DNA of 64,000 bases, taken from the NCBI GenBank assembly GCA_021773035.1, contig JAJFKU010000063.1, forward strand, positions 62,001 to 126,000. The letters are read 5' to 3'. Below, one piece after another: positions 48,479-57,592 of this stretch; position 1 is the stretch's first letter; each line of letters starts with the position of its first letter. Source of the stretch: Woeseiaceae bacterium. GTDB taxonomy: Bacteria > Pseudomonadota > Gammaproteobacteria > Steroidobacterales > Woeseiaceae. The notes under the pieces are model-generated. The model worked only from the letters and a program-made list of their open reading frames with translations. It was not told the DNA's origin and ran no database searches. The translations under genes were made by a program, and so were the position numbers.

Positions 48479-50227
48479 ATGACTTCTCACCAAAAACGAC
48501 CCAGGGCCGCTGCGCTACGAGCTAGCACCGGGCTGCTCCTTATCTTGCTCACCGCTGGCGCGCTACGCGCGGACGTGGTCTTTTCGGGCCTTGACGATAA
48601 TCAAGAACAAAATGTACGTGCGTTGTCACCGCTTGCGAGCGTGGGCTGCGATTCGGCGCGCTGGCGCGTTGAGCGCCTGTATCGCGACTCGGACGGAGCT
48701 ATTCGGGATGCGTTGCGCGCACTCGGTTACTACGGAGCGACAATCACGAAATCCTTACGCTGGGACGACGATTGCTGGCGCGCTGAATTCGATGTTGACG
48801 TTGGCGAGGCGGTTCGTTTCAGGGATGTGACGATAGCGATCGATGGCGATGCGGCGAGTGATGAGGACTTCCTGGGTCGTATTTCCGCAGGTCGACCGGT
48901 CGTCGACGAGATTCTGGATCATGGTCGCTACGGCCGCTTCAAGTCGTCTGTTCTGGCCGCAGCTGCAGCCACTGGGTACTTCGATGCCGATTTCGAAATG
49001 GCGGCTATTACCGTTGACAAGGAGGCCCGGAGTGCAGATCTCGACATGCGCTTTGCAAGTGGGCAACAGTATCGCTTCGGCGCGGTGAGTTTCACGGCGG
49101 GAATCCTGCGCGAGCAGGTTCTGCAAGGGTATACGGACATTCAACCGGGCGATCCCTTTACATCGCAGGCGATTAGCGAGCTCTACGAAGCGCTAAACGG
49201 CAGCAGCTACTTCACGTCCGTTGCCATCAGTACGGACCCGCTGGACACGGCGGGCAAGACGGTCCCGGTTTCGGTCGAGCTGCTTCCTGCCAAACGCCGC
49301 GTGTATTCGATCGGCGGCGGTTTTACCACCGATACCGGGCCGCACGGACGACTCGGTTATGCCGACCGGCGAATCAACGACAAAGGTCATCAGTTCGAAA
49401 GCAAGCTGTTTGGCTCATCCGTGAAGAGCGAGCTCAATGCGGCGTACCGGTGGCCGAAACGCGATCCACGCCGCGAGTGGTTTAGCATCGTTACCGGTTT
49501 CCAGCATGAGGATACCGAGACCAGCGAGCACGACAGTTTCAAGCTCGGCTTCCTGCGCTCAAAAAGCGTCGGTTCCGGCTGGCTGCAGACACGTTACGTT
49601 GACTATGCCTATGAGGACTTCACGGTCGCTGATCAGAACGATACCAGCCAACTTGTGATTGTTGGCACGAACTGGGAAACAGCGATTGGCCGGGAATTGC
49701 GCCGGGCGACAAACGGCTACCGGCTGAGCCTCGACATACGCGGTGCGAGCGATTCGCTGGGCTCGGATACGAGTTTCCTGCAGCTGCGCGGCAAGGCGAA
49801 ATGGCTGCGCGAACTCGGTGACCGAACGCGCGTACTTGCGCGTGTCAGCGTTGGTGCAACGGCCCAGGACGACCTTGCGGAGTTGCCGGCGTCGGTGCGT
49901 TTTTTCAGCGGTGGCGACAGCAGCGTTCGCGGTTACGAGTTCGAAACGCTGGGCCCGGTGGACGCCGACGGTGAGGTCATCGGTGGCAGTCACGAGTTCG
50001 ATGCGAGTCTGGAATTCGACTGGCTGTTTCGTGATGACTGGGCGCTTGCCGCTTTCGTCGACAGCGGCGACGCGTTCAATGATACGGACATCGAGCTAAG
50101 CACGGGAGTCGGTATCGGCCTGCGCTGGTACTCGCCGGTTGGGCCGATTCGGCTCGACTTCGCGCATCCGCTGGACGACCCGGATGAGGATTTTCGTATC
50201 CACATCAGTCTTGGGCCGGATCTGTAA
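48479..50227 (+). CDS. tamA: Translocation and assembly module protein TamA
   Basis: Omp85-family outer-membrane barrel, 582 residues with signal peptide (LLLILLTAGALRA). Three POTRA domains cover about 35-260, and the barrel (about 265-582) contains the L6 signature VRFFSGGDSSVRGYEFETLG (V-R-G-Y) and the terminal strand PIRLDFAHPLDDPDEDFRIH ending in a barrel motif. Together with TamB it moves proteins or phospholipids across the periplasm to the outer membrane. TamB starts in the TAATG overlap. Confidence 0.94.
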   Translation: MTSHQKRPRAAALRASTGLLLILLTAGALRADVVFSGLDDNQEQNVRALSPLASVGCDSARWRVERLYRDSDGAIRDALRALGYYGATITKSLRWDDDCWRAEFDVDVGEAVRFRDVTIAIDGDAASDEDFLGRISAGRPVVDEILDHGRYGRFKSSVLAAAAATGYFDADFEMAAITVDKEARSADLDMRFASGQQYRFGAVSFTAGILREQVLQGYTDIQPGDPFTSQAISELYEALNGSSYFTSVAISTDPLDTAGKTVPVSVELLPAKRRVYSIGGGFTTDTGPHGRLGYADRRINDKGHQFESKLFGSSVKSELNAAYRWPKRDPRREWFSIVTGFQHEDTETSEHDSFKLGFLRSKSVGSGWLQTRYVDYAYEDFTVADQNDTSQLVIVGTNWETAIGRELRRATNGYRLSLDIRGASDSLGSDTSFLQLRGKAKWLRELGDRTRVLARVSVGATAQDDLAELPASVRFFSGGDSSVRGYEFETLGPVDADGEVIGGSHEFDASLEFDWLFRDDWALAAFVDSGDAFNDTDIELSTGVGIGLRWYSPVGPIRLDFAHPLDDPDEDFRIHISLGPDL

Positions 50228-53200
50228 TGCGGCGTATCGGCAGGTATCTGCTGCGAGCGGTCGTATCGCTGCTGGCCCTGGCTTTATTGCTGGCGGGCAT
50301 GGTCGCCGTCGTCCTCAATACCGAATCAGGAACGCGCTGGGCACTCGCACGCGTGACGGCGGCGCTGCCGGGCGAACTCGTGGCGGAGAACTTTCACGGT
50401 ACGTTGTGGGGTGAGCTGTACTTCCCGCTGTTGACCTACACCGACGACGTTCAGGTCATCGAGCTCAGGGAGTTCAGTTTCGGCATTCGCTGGCCGGCGC
50501 TGGCCGCGCGCCGTGTGTCGTTGCGCAGCGTGAGCGCTGCCACGGTCTCACACCGGAGCCTCGTTCCGTCACCGGCGCCGGCGCCACTGAGTGTCTCGAT
50601 GCCTGCATTGCCCGTCGACGTTGTTGTTTCGCGTGTCGTCGTTGACGAATTGCTGTTGCTAGGCGGAGAAAAAGACCAGCTGATAAGTCGCGTTGCCGTT
50701 GAGCGCCTTCGAGTCAGCGGCAAAGAGCTCAGCGTTGTATCCGTGACGGCGGCGACGGATATCGTGAGCGTATCGATTTCGAATCTGACGACGACTGTTT
50801 CCGGCGATGTGCCGCTTTCCGCCAACGTCGGCTGGACGCTGGCGGATAATAGCTGGAGCGGCCAGGGCACGCTGCACGGCAGCCTGCTCGAACTCATGTT
50901 CGAGCAACGCATCGACGGACCGTATCTGTGCAATGCCGAGGGATCGATAAAACTGCTGCATCGCATGGAGCCGGAACTAGACCTGCGCGTTTACTGGGAC
51001 CGCTGGGTCTTCGGCAACAGCGAGTTACTGGAGGGGGAACTGCATTTGTGGGGGTTGCCAGATGCCTACAAGGCCAGCTATGCCGCGACCGCCGTTGTCG
51101 GCGATCAGGAGACTATGCACCTGAGCGGCACGGCGAGCGGCGACAGCGGCGCGATTTCCGACTTCAGCCTTGGACTTGTGGCGGCGCTGGGTCAGGCAGA
51201 ACTGTCCGGCCACATCGCCTGGCAGCCGGTTTTTTCCGCAGGGGCCGTCGTCAGGGCGACGAATATCGAACCATCGGCCGTTCACGACAAGCTCACCGGC
51301 CAGCTCGGCGCGAGCGCCGAACTGGCGATCGATGCCGATGGTCTTGTGTCGGTTCATGAATTTCTGCTTAGCGGCGTTCTTAATGATAGGACCATGAGCC
51401 TGAACGGCGATTTGCTGTTGTCGTCGAACGTTCAGACCTGCTTGGGCTGTCGCCTGGTCATCGGTGAAAACAGCATTGGGGTTAACGGTGGTTTGGAGCA
51501 GGAAGACCTGTCACTGTCGTTATCGGTGAACGCGCCGGTACTCGCTGCTTTATGGCCGGGGCTGAGCGGTTCTGCCTCTGGGAACGTCGATATCGACGGG
51601 TCGCTCGCGCAACCGGGCATCAGAACCGAGCTTATGCTGCGGGAACTCGCTTACGCGGATACGAGCTACGGCGCGCTGAAGCTATCGGGGCAGGGTGACG
51701 TCGGGCGAATGGACATCAATGCCGAGTGGAGCAACCGGGGCGCTGTGCTCGATGCGACGGTCCGTATTCTTCTGCTTGACGACGGAGTTCAACTGACGGC
51801 CGCGGTCGACCAGGTTCCGTTGCAGGTTGCGGATAGCCTGCTGCCGAAGAATCTCGGGCTGCTCGGCTATGCGAGTACGGATATCGACATCAGCCGCAAA
51901 GCCGGGCAATGGTCGGGTCGCATGGACTGGCGGCAGGCCGACACGGTGTTGCGGGTCAGCGAACTCAGCGGCGCGGTGACCGATGTGGCGATTCCGCGCG
52001 CAGAATTTCATGCCGACCTCGACGATTCCGGGCTCACCGCATACGCACTGTTGGCGGTCGAATCCGGCATGCTCGGAGAACTGGATTTCAGCCTGGATCG
52101 GCTGGCGACCGACGCGACGCTGCAGGCCAGTCTGAAACTGCGTGGTGATGACTGGCACTGGGTGTCCGCGGCAATTCCGCAGCTTGACCGTTTCGATGGT
52201 TCGGTTGTCGCAGCGCTCACGGCCGCAGGGCCTCTGAACGCGCCGCAATTCGAGGGCGAGCTCGAATGGCGTGACGGTGCGCTGACCGTTCCGGCGCTCA
52301 ACGTGCCGATCAATGACATCAGCGTCCTGATATCCGGTGCCTCGGATGGCGACGCGACGGTAAGCGCTACCGCGCGGGCCGGCGACGGCACACTCGCGAT
52401 CAACGGGCGCTTTCTGAATGTGATGCAGGCATCGCGTTCGCTGAGTCTTGTTGTCAGCGGCACGGCGGCGGAACTCATAAACTGGCCTGAGTACCGTCTG
52501 TGGGCGTCACCCGAACTCGAACTCGCTGGCGACGTAGACGGCTGGCGTATCGGCGGCCAGCTCACGGTGCCGAAGGCCGAGATTGCGATTCGCGAAGTGC
52601 CGGTCGGCGCCGTGACCGTGTCGCCCGACGTTGTTGTTCTGGGCGAAGAAGAAAACCCGGCAAGTGCGATACGTGTCAGTGGCGAGACAACGCTGCTGCT
52701 GGGCGACGGCGTGCATTTTTCGGCGCTCGGGCTCGACACCAGACTAAGTGGCAAGCTGCTGCTGAAGATGGCCGATGAACGGCCATTGCGTGCAGAAGGG
52801 CAGGTGTCGATGCTTGATGGAACTTTCAACGCCCGCGGGCAGAAGCTCGAGATCGAACAGGGCGAACTGACCTTTACCGGCCCGGTCGACGATCCCCTGG
52901 TCGACGTGAAAGCCAGGCGCGTGATCGAAACCCTGGACGGCAGTGTGACGGCGGGCATTCATTTGCATGGTCGGGCATCGAATCTGACGACCTCGGTGTA
53001 CTCAAGTCCGGCGATGTCGGAAGCCGATGCGCTGTCCTATCTGGTAATCGGCCGACCGCTCAGCCAGGCAGCTGCCAGCGACGGTGGCGAGCTGTCGGGC
53101 GCGGCGGTAGCACTCGGTTTGCGACAGGCTGCACGCATCACGGACCAGATTGGTCAGGCGCTCGGGCTTGACGAGCTGTCCGTCGCCGGAACCGGTGGCG

Positions 53201-53382
53201 ACACGACGGCGCTGGTTGCCGGTAAACAAATAAATTCGCGCCTGTATGCCCGCTACGCCTACGGGGTGTTCAGTCGTCTCGGGACTTTATTACTTCGCTA
53301 CAGAATGTCGCAACGCCTGACGTTGGAGGCCGGGGCTGGCGAGAATCAATCGATCGACATCCTGTACTCGATCGAAAACTAG
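50227..53382 (+). CDS. tamB: Translocation and assembly module protein TamB
   Basis: 1051 residues, N-terminal inner-membrane anchor (LLRAVVSLLALALLLAGMVAVVL), then a very long beta-taco/AsmA-like repeat region forming a hydrophobic groove, and the C-terminal DUF490 domain (about 750-1051) with SEADALSYLVIGRPLSQAA and a barrel-like end that contacts TamA. It is somewhat shorter than the E. coli protein (1259). Likely a bridge-like lipid carrier between the membranes. One-base overlap with tamA; tail-to-tail 4-base overlap with apaH. Confidence 0.94.
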   Translation: MRRIGRYLLRAVVSLLALALLLAGMVAVVLNTESGTRWALARVTAALPGELVAENFHGTLWGELYFPLLTYTDDVQVIELREFSFGIRWPALAARRVSLRSVSAATVSHRSLVPSPAPAPLSVSMPALPVDVVVSRVVVDELLLLGGEKDQLISRVAVERLRVSGKELSVVSVTAATDIVSVSISNLTTTVSGDVPLSANVGWTLADNSWSGQGTLHGSLLELMFEQRIDGPYLCNAEGSIKLLHRMEPELDLRVYWDRWVFGNSELLEGELHLWGLPDAYKASYAATAVVGDQETMHLSGTASGDSGAISDFSLGLVAALGQAELSGHIAWQPVFSAGAVVRATNIEPSAVHDKLTGQLGASAELAIDADGLVSVHEFLLSGVLNDRTMSLNGDLLLSSNVQTCLGCRLVIGENSIGVNGGLEQEDLSLSLSVNAPVLAALWPGLSGSASGNVDIDGSLAQPGIRTELMLRELAYADTSYGALKLSGQGDVGRMDINAEWSNRGAVLDATVRILLLDDGVQLTAAVDQVPLQVADSLLPKNLGLLGYASTDIDISRKAGQWSGRMDWRQADTVLRVSELSGAVTDVAIPRAEFHADLDDSGLTAYALLAVESGMLGELDFSLDRLATDATLQASLKLRGDDWHWVSAAIPQLDRFDGSVVAALTAAGPLNAPQFEGELEWRDGALTVPALNVPINDISVLISGASDGDATVSATARAGDGTLAINGRFLNVMQASRSLSLVVSGTAAELINWPEYRLWASPELELAGDVDGWRIGGQLTVPKAEIAIREVPVGAVTVSPDVVVLGEEENPASAIRVSGETTLLLGDGVHFSALGLDTRLSGKLLLKMADERPLRAEGQVSMLDGTFNARGQKLEIEQGELTFTGPVDDPLVDVKARRVIETLDGSVTAGIHLHGRASNLTTSVYSSPAMSEADALSYLVIGRPLSQAAASDGGELSGAAVALGLRQAARITDQIGQALGLDELSVAGTGGDTTALVAGKQINSRLYARYAYGVFSRLGTLLLRYRMSQRLTLEAGAGENQSIDILYSIEN

Positions 53383-54197
53383 CGCTGTCCCTGGACCTGA
53401 GTCACTTGCGGAATACGTTTGTCGAGTCTGACGGCGGTCAGCTGCCGTCCCCAGACACAACCGGTATCCAGACTGATGAGATCGGGCAGAACGATGAGTC
53501 CGAGCTGTGACCAGTGTCCGAAGACAATGCGCGTCGCAGCTGTCTTCCGGTCTTCGGCGGCAAACCAGGGCCGCAGATTCTTGCGGGCACGCCACGGCGA
53601 GCCATTGTGGGAAAAATTCAAAGCGCCCGTCGCTGTTATTACGCGCATGCGCGTCAGGCAGTTGATAATGAACCGCAGTCGTTTGTAACCGCTGAGTTTT
53701 CCGGACCATCTATTGGGTGTATTGCCATACATCTTTCCCAGCAGCATTTCATAGTCGCCCTGCCGAAGCTCCTGCTCGACTTCCTCGGCGAGCGCCAGTG
53801 TTCTCTTAACGCTCCAGCCGGGATGGGTGCCGGCATGCACCAGCAATGAGTCCAGCGCCTTGTCGTAGTGTGCCAGCGGACGTCGTCTGAGCCAGTCGCA
53901 GAGTTCGTCGACATCGTCGGCACGCAGCAGTTTTTCAAGTGACGAGAAGCGCTTCCCATGACGTACGGCGCCGGCCATTAGCGCCAGCAGGTGCAGGTCG
54001 TGGTTCCCGAGTACGGTGATCGCGGAGTCGCCCAGGCTCTTGACAAAACGTAGTGTTTTTAGCGATTTGGGGCCGCGATTGACGAGGTCGCCGGCCAGCC
54101 AGAGGGTGTCCGTCGCCGGCTCGAAGTCGAGTTCGTCGAGGAGTCGTCGAAACGGGTCGTAGCAGCCTTGAATGTCGCCGATCGCGTAAACGGCCAC
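53379..54197 (-). CDS. apaH: Symmetrical diadenosine tetraphosphatase ApaH
   Basis: Hydrolyses Ap4A symmetrically and decaps Np4-capped RNA. 272 residues, PPP-phosphatase motifs: YAIGDIQGCYDPF (GDxxG), WLAGDLVNRGPKSLKTL (GDxVxRG), LGNHDLHLLA (GNHD), and HAGTHPGW. Start is a GTG at 54197. Last gene of the lptD-surA-pdxA-rsmA-apaG-apaH series. Confidence 0.96.
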   Translation of the reverse strand: MAVYAIGDIQGCYDPFRRLLDELDFEPATDTLWLAGDLVNRGPKSLKTLRFVKSLGDSAITVLGNHDLHLLALMAGAVRHGKRFSSLEKLLRADDVDELCDWLRRRPLAHYDKALDSLLVHAGTHPGWSVKRTLALAEEVEQELRQGDYEMLLGKMYGNTPNRWSGKLSGYKRLRFIINCLTRMRVITATGALNFSHNGSPWRARKNLRPWFAAEDRKTAATRIVFGHWSQLGLIVLPDLISLDTGCVWGRQLTAVRLDKRIPQVTQVQGQR

Positions 54198-54206
54198 TGA
54201 CCGGCC

Positions 54207-54587
54207 CTAGTTCAGCAGTCCGGGAACTGCGAGCGTGAACGGTGCGATAGGCGCATCAAAACCGAAGCCGCCGTCGGCTTCCATACGATAGATTCCCTGC
54301 ATCGCGCCAACCGGCGTTTCGAGTACGGCACCGCTGGAATAGCGAAACTCCTCGCCCGGGTTCAGGTGCGGTTGCTCGCCCACGACGCCATCGCCATTCA
54401 CCTCCTGTACCTTGCCGTTCGCATCGGTGATGACCCAGTGGCGGCTGATCAGCCTGGCCGCGACGTTGCCGCTGTTCGATATCGTGATCGTGTAGGCGAA
54501 TACGTAGCGGTCGGATTCGGGCTCCGATTGATTGTCGAGGTAATCGGTAACTACCTGAATGCGAATGTCGCAGTGGGTTTCCGTCAT
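54207..54587 (-). CDS. apaG: ApaG protein
   Basis: 126-residue immunoglobulin-like (fibronectin type III fold) protein, the 'Co2+/Mg2+ efflux' ApaG family. SDRYVFAYTITISNSGNVAARLISRHWVIT, the glycine-rich EVNGDGVVGEQPHLNPGEEF and the MQGIYRMEADGGFGFDAPIAPF ending are diagnostic. It sits between rsmA and apaH with 9-base gaps on both sides, so it is cotranscribed. Confidence 0.96.
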   Translation of the reverse strand: MTETHCDIRIQVVTDYLDNQSEPESDRYVFAYTITISNSGNVAARLISRHWVITDANGKVQEVNGDGVVGEQPHLNPGEEFRYSSGAVLETPVGAMQGIYRMEADGGFGFDAPIAPFTLAVPGLLN

Positions 54588-54596
54588 CGCTGTAGT

Positions 54597-55379
54597 CTAA
54601 CGTAAGGTGCCGGCCAGATGGTTACTGAGTTCCACGTATTTGGCGATACTGATCTGTTCCGGGCGTAATCCCTGCTCGATACCGGCGGCGTCGAGGTCCG
54701 CCGCCTCAACGTGGTCCCGCAGCGCATTGCGAATCGTCTTGCGGCGTTTCATAAAGGCCTGGCTAACAATTTTCTTCAATAGCGTGGCGTCTCCGATATC
54801 GTAGTGGTTCGCTGCTAAGGGGTCGAGTCGAACCACTGCCGACGTGACCTCGGGTGGCGGTTCGAAGGCCGTCCTGTCTACGTCGAACAAGGCCTCCATC
54901 TGTAGATGACAGCCCAGCATGATAGTGAGTCTGCCGTAGGCCTTGCTTCCCGGCGCTGCCACCATTCGTGCGACAACTTCTTTTTGCAGCATGAAGTGCA
55001 TATCGAGTATGTGCCTGCGATAGTCGAGAAGATGGAACAGCAATGGCGTGGAGATGTTGTAGGGCAGATTACCGACGATTCGCAGTCGTTCGCCGAGGCT
55101 CGAGAAATCGAACTGCAGCGCGTCTGCCTCGTGGATCGTTACCGAGGGGTTGCCTTCGTATTGGCGGCGCAGGTTCCTCGCCAGATCGCGGTCAAGTTCA
55201 ATGGCATGCAAATGGCCGGCGGTTGCGGCGAGCGCTGTCGTTATGGCCCCCTGTCCGGGACCGATTTCAACGACCACGTCGTCTTTGCTCGCGTATACGG
55301 CACGCAGAATGGCATCGACGACACTCGGGTCTGTCAGGAAATGCTGGCCGAAGCGCTTGCGCGCGCGATGCCCGGACAT
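54597..55379 (-). CDS. rsmA: 16S rRNA dimethyltransferase RsmA (KsgA)
   Basis: Dimethylates A1518 and A1519 in helix 45 of 16S rRNA, late in 30S assembly. 260 residues. RKRFGQHFLTDPSVVDAILR, VEIGPGQGAITTALA (SAM loop), AIELDRDLA and the catalytic NLPYNIS motif (near residue 111) are present, as is FEPPPEVTSAVVRL. It starts within the last base of pdxA and shares its transcript. Confidence 0.97.
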   Translation of the reverse strand: MSGHRARKRFGQHFLTDPSVVDAILRAVYASKDDVVVEIGPGQGAITTALAATAGHLHAIELDRDLARNLRRQYEGNPSVTIHEADALQFDFSSLGERLRIVGNLPYNISTPLLFHLLDYRRHILDMHFMLQKEVVARMVAAPGSKAYGRLTIMLGCHLQMEALFDVDRTAFEPPPEVTSAVVRLDPLAANHYDIGDATLLKKIVSQAFMKRRKTIRNALRDHVEAADLDAAGIEQGLRPEQISIAKYVELSNHLAGTLR

Positions 55380-56281
55380 CAGCGTGACGCCATTGACGCG
55401 GCCAGTTCGACGGCTGCCAGCAGGCTGCCCGGATCGGCTTTGCCGCTGCCGGCAAGGTCGAAGGCGGTACCGTGATCGACGGACGTCCTGATGATGGGGA
55501 GTCCGAGAGTCACGTTCACCGCATGGCCAAAGCCGGCGTATTTGACGACTGGCAGCCCCTGATCGTGATACATCGCAAGCACGGCGTCGTTGTGCCCGGC
55601 AGCGGGCGTAAACGCCGTGTCCGCCGGCAGCGGGCCGTGCAGATTGAGCCCCTTTTTTCTCAGTGCGGCGACAACGGGTGCGATAACGGCGTCGTCTTCG
55701 GCGCCGAGGTGTCCGTGTTCACCGGCATGTGGATTAAGCCCGCATATCGCGATACGCGGATTGCCGATACCAAAACGGTGTTGCAGACCTTCGTTTAACA
55801 CTTCGATAACGCGAGTCAGTCGTTCCGCCGTAATGAAATCGGGCACCGCGCGCAACGGCAGGTGAGTGCTTGCGAGCGCGACTTTGAGATCGCCTGCAAC
55901 GAGCAGCATGACGGGAAGATCGGCGCCTGTCAGCTCGGCCAGGAATTCGGTATGGCCGGTGAAGGGCACACCGGCGTCGGCTATAACGCTCTTGGCGAGC
56001 GGTGCAGTGACGAGTCCGGCGTAACGACCGGTTCGACAACCGTCAACAGCGAGAGTGAGACCGTCGAGTAGAGTTTGCGCGTTGGCCGGATCGGGTTGGC
56101 CGTGGATTACCGCTGCGGGAAACGGCAGATCGATAACCTGCAGCCGGTCGTCGAGCAGGGCGGCATCGCCGATGACGACGATGTCCCTGGCGAAATCGGA
56201 GTCTGCAAGTGCCGCGCAGAGTTCCGGTCCGATTCCGGCGGGTTCCCCGGCGGTAACTATGAGCGGTTTGTTAAGCGTCAC
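55379..56281 (-). CDS. pdxA: 4-hydroxythreonine-4-phosphate dehydrogenase PdxA
   Basis: NAD-dependent step of pyridoxal phosphate synthesis, 300 residues. IVTAGEPAGIGPELCAAL is the N-terminal signature, FTGHTEFLAELTG and HLPLRAVPDFI carry metal-binding His residues, NPHAGEHGHLGAEDD and MYHDQGLPVVKY complete the site. GTG start at 56281, directly abutting the surA stop. Slightly shorter than E. coli PdxA (329). Confidence 0.96.
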   Translation of the reverse strand: MTLNKPLIVTAGEPAGIGPELCAALADSDFARDIVVIGDAALLDDRLQVIDLPFPAAVIHGQPDPANAQTLLDGLTLAVDGCRTGRYAGLVTAPLAKSVIADAGVPFTGHTEFLAELTGADLPVMLLVAGDLKVALASTHLPLRAVPDFITAERLTRVIEVLNEGLQHRFGIGNPRIAICGLNPHAGEHGHLGAEDDAVIAPVVAALRKKGLNLHGPLPADTAFTPAAGHNDAVLAMYHDQGLPVVKYAGFGHAVNVTLGLPIIRTSVDHGTAFDLAGSGKADPGSLLAAVELAASMASR

Positions 56282-57586
56282 CTAGATGCGCGTATCGACG
56301 AACGCCTCGTCACGCATGCGTTGCAGCCAGAGCAGCGTTTCCTCTTCCTGCTTGCCAAGGCGAATGCGAGCCACGCAGTTGCGTTCCTTGAGTTCGTCGG
56401 TGTTGTCGTAAACACGACGTTCCAGGACCTCCAGAATGTGCCATCCGAAGGTTGTCCGGAAGGGTTCGCTGATGACGCCTATCTCGGCCGTGTCGGCAGT
56501 CGTTCTGAATTCCGGTGCATACGCGACCGTTTCAGACCAGCCCAGGTCGCCGCCGATATTGGCCGAACCCGGATCGTCGGACAGCAGCTTTGCCTGCCCC
56601 GCGAAATCCTCCCCCCCGCGGATTTTCTCAAGTGCACCTTCGAGACGCTGTTTCGCAGTTGCGTCATCGATAATCTCGTTGGGTGAAATCAGTATATGGC
56701 GAATCTTTGCCTGATTGATTTCGCTGCGTTCCACAGCGCTTCGGAGGTTGTCAACTCTGACGATGTGAACGCTGTTTGCAGTGCGGAAAGGCTCAGAGAA
56801 ATCACCAGCCTTCATGTCCTGTAATACATCGGTGAATATCGATGGAACCTGCTGTCCCTCCATCCAGCCCAAAGAACCGCCTTCGAGCGCCGTCTGTCCT
56901 TCGGAATAACGTGCTGCGAGTTCACGAAAGTCAGCGCTGTCCTGCAGTCGGGTATAGATGTCGTCGGCTGTCAGCTCAATTTCCTGCACGGCCTCGGCAC
57001 TGGCAGCTTCAGGGATGGTCAGCAGGATGTGCGATAACTCCCAATCCGAGTTAACGACTACGTTGGTTTCCAGGTCGATGATGCATTGCTTGATCTCGCG
57101 TTCCGAAACGCGAATATTGCGGAAGACCTCAATCGATTTGAGGTCGTTCAGCGTGAGTTCTTCGCGCACACTTTCACGAAACTCAGCGTAGTCGATACCG
57201 TCTTCGAGGAGTCTCGCAGGCACGTCTTCGAAAGGCCAGCCGTTGGCGTCTGCGATTCTCTGGATGGCGGCATTGACGATCTGATCCGAAACCTGCGCCG
57301 TCAGCCCGATGCGGTCGGCGCGCTGCATTTGAATTTCAGTGACGATCAGGCGCTCGAGTACCTGTTCTTCCAGAACGTCTTCCGGCGGTAGCTGCATTCC
57401 CGCATCGAGGGCCCGCTTCTTGATTGCGGCCAGTTGTTTGTCGAACTGGCTCCTGAGGACGACGCCTTCGTTGACGATAGCCGCGACGCCATCAAGAAAC
57501 TCGCCGGTCTCGGAGAGCTGCTCCGCGACGGCGGCGGGCGCTGCAATCAATGTCGCGATTGCGCATAAGTTTTTGATTTTTAACAC
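56282..57586 (-). CDS. surA: Periplasmic chaperone and peptidyl-prolyl isomerase SurA
   Basis: Main carrier of unfolded outer-membrane proteins to BAM. 434 residues with signal peptide (LCAIATLIAAPAAVAE), N-terminal helical domain (DGVAAIVNEGVVLRSQFDKQ), two parvulin domains (about 175-275 with WELSHILLTIP, and 285-385 with AKIRHILISPNEII and GGDLGWSETVAYAPEF) and a C-terminal helix. GTG start at 57586. Cotranscribed with lptD, one of its best-known clients. Confidence 0.96.
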   Translation of the reverse strand: MLKIKNLCAIATLIAAPAAVAEQLSETGEFLDGVAAIVNEGVVLRSQFDKQLAAIKKRALDAGMQLPPEDVLEEQVLERLIVTEIQMQRADRIGLTAQVSDQIVNAAIQRIADANGWPFEDVPARLLEDGIDYAEFRESVREELTLNDLKSIEVFRNIRVSEREIKQCIIDLETNVVVNSDWELSHILLTIPEAASAEAVQEIELTADDIYTRLQDSADFRELAARYSEGQTALEGGSLGWMEGQQVPSIFTDVLQDMKAGDFSEPFRTANSVHIVRVDNLRSAVERSEINQAKIRHILISPNEIIDDATAKQRLEGALEKIRGGEDFAGQAKLLSDDPGSANIGGDLGWSETVAYAPEFRTTADTAEIGVISEPFRTTFGWHILEVLERRVYDNTDELKERNCVARIRLGKQEEETLLWLQRMRDEAFVDTRI

Positions 57587-57592
57587 TATTTA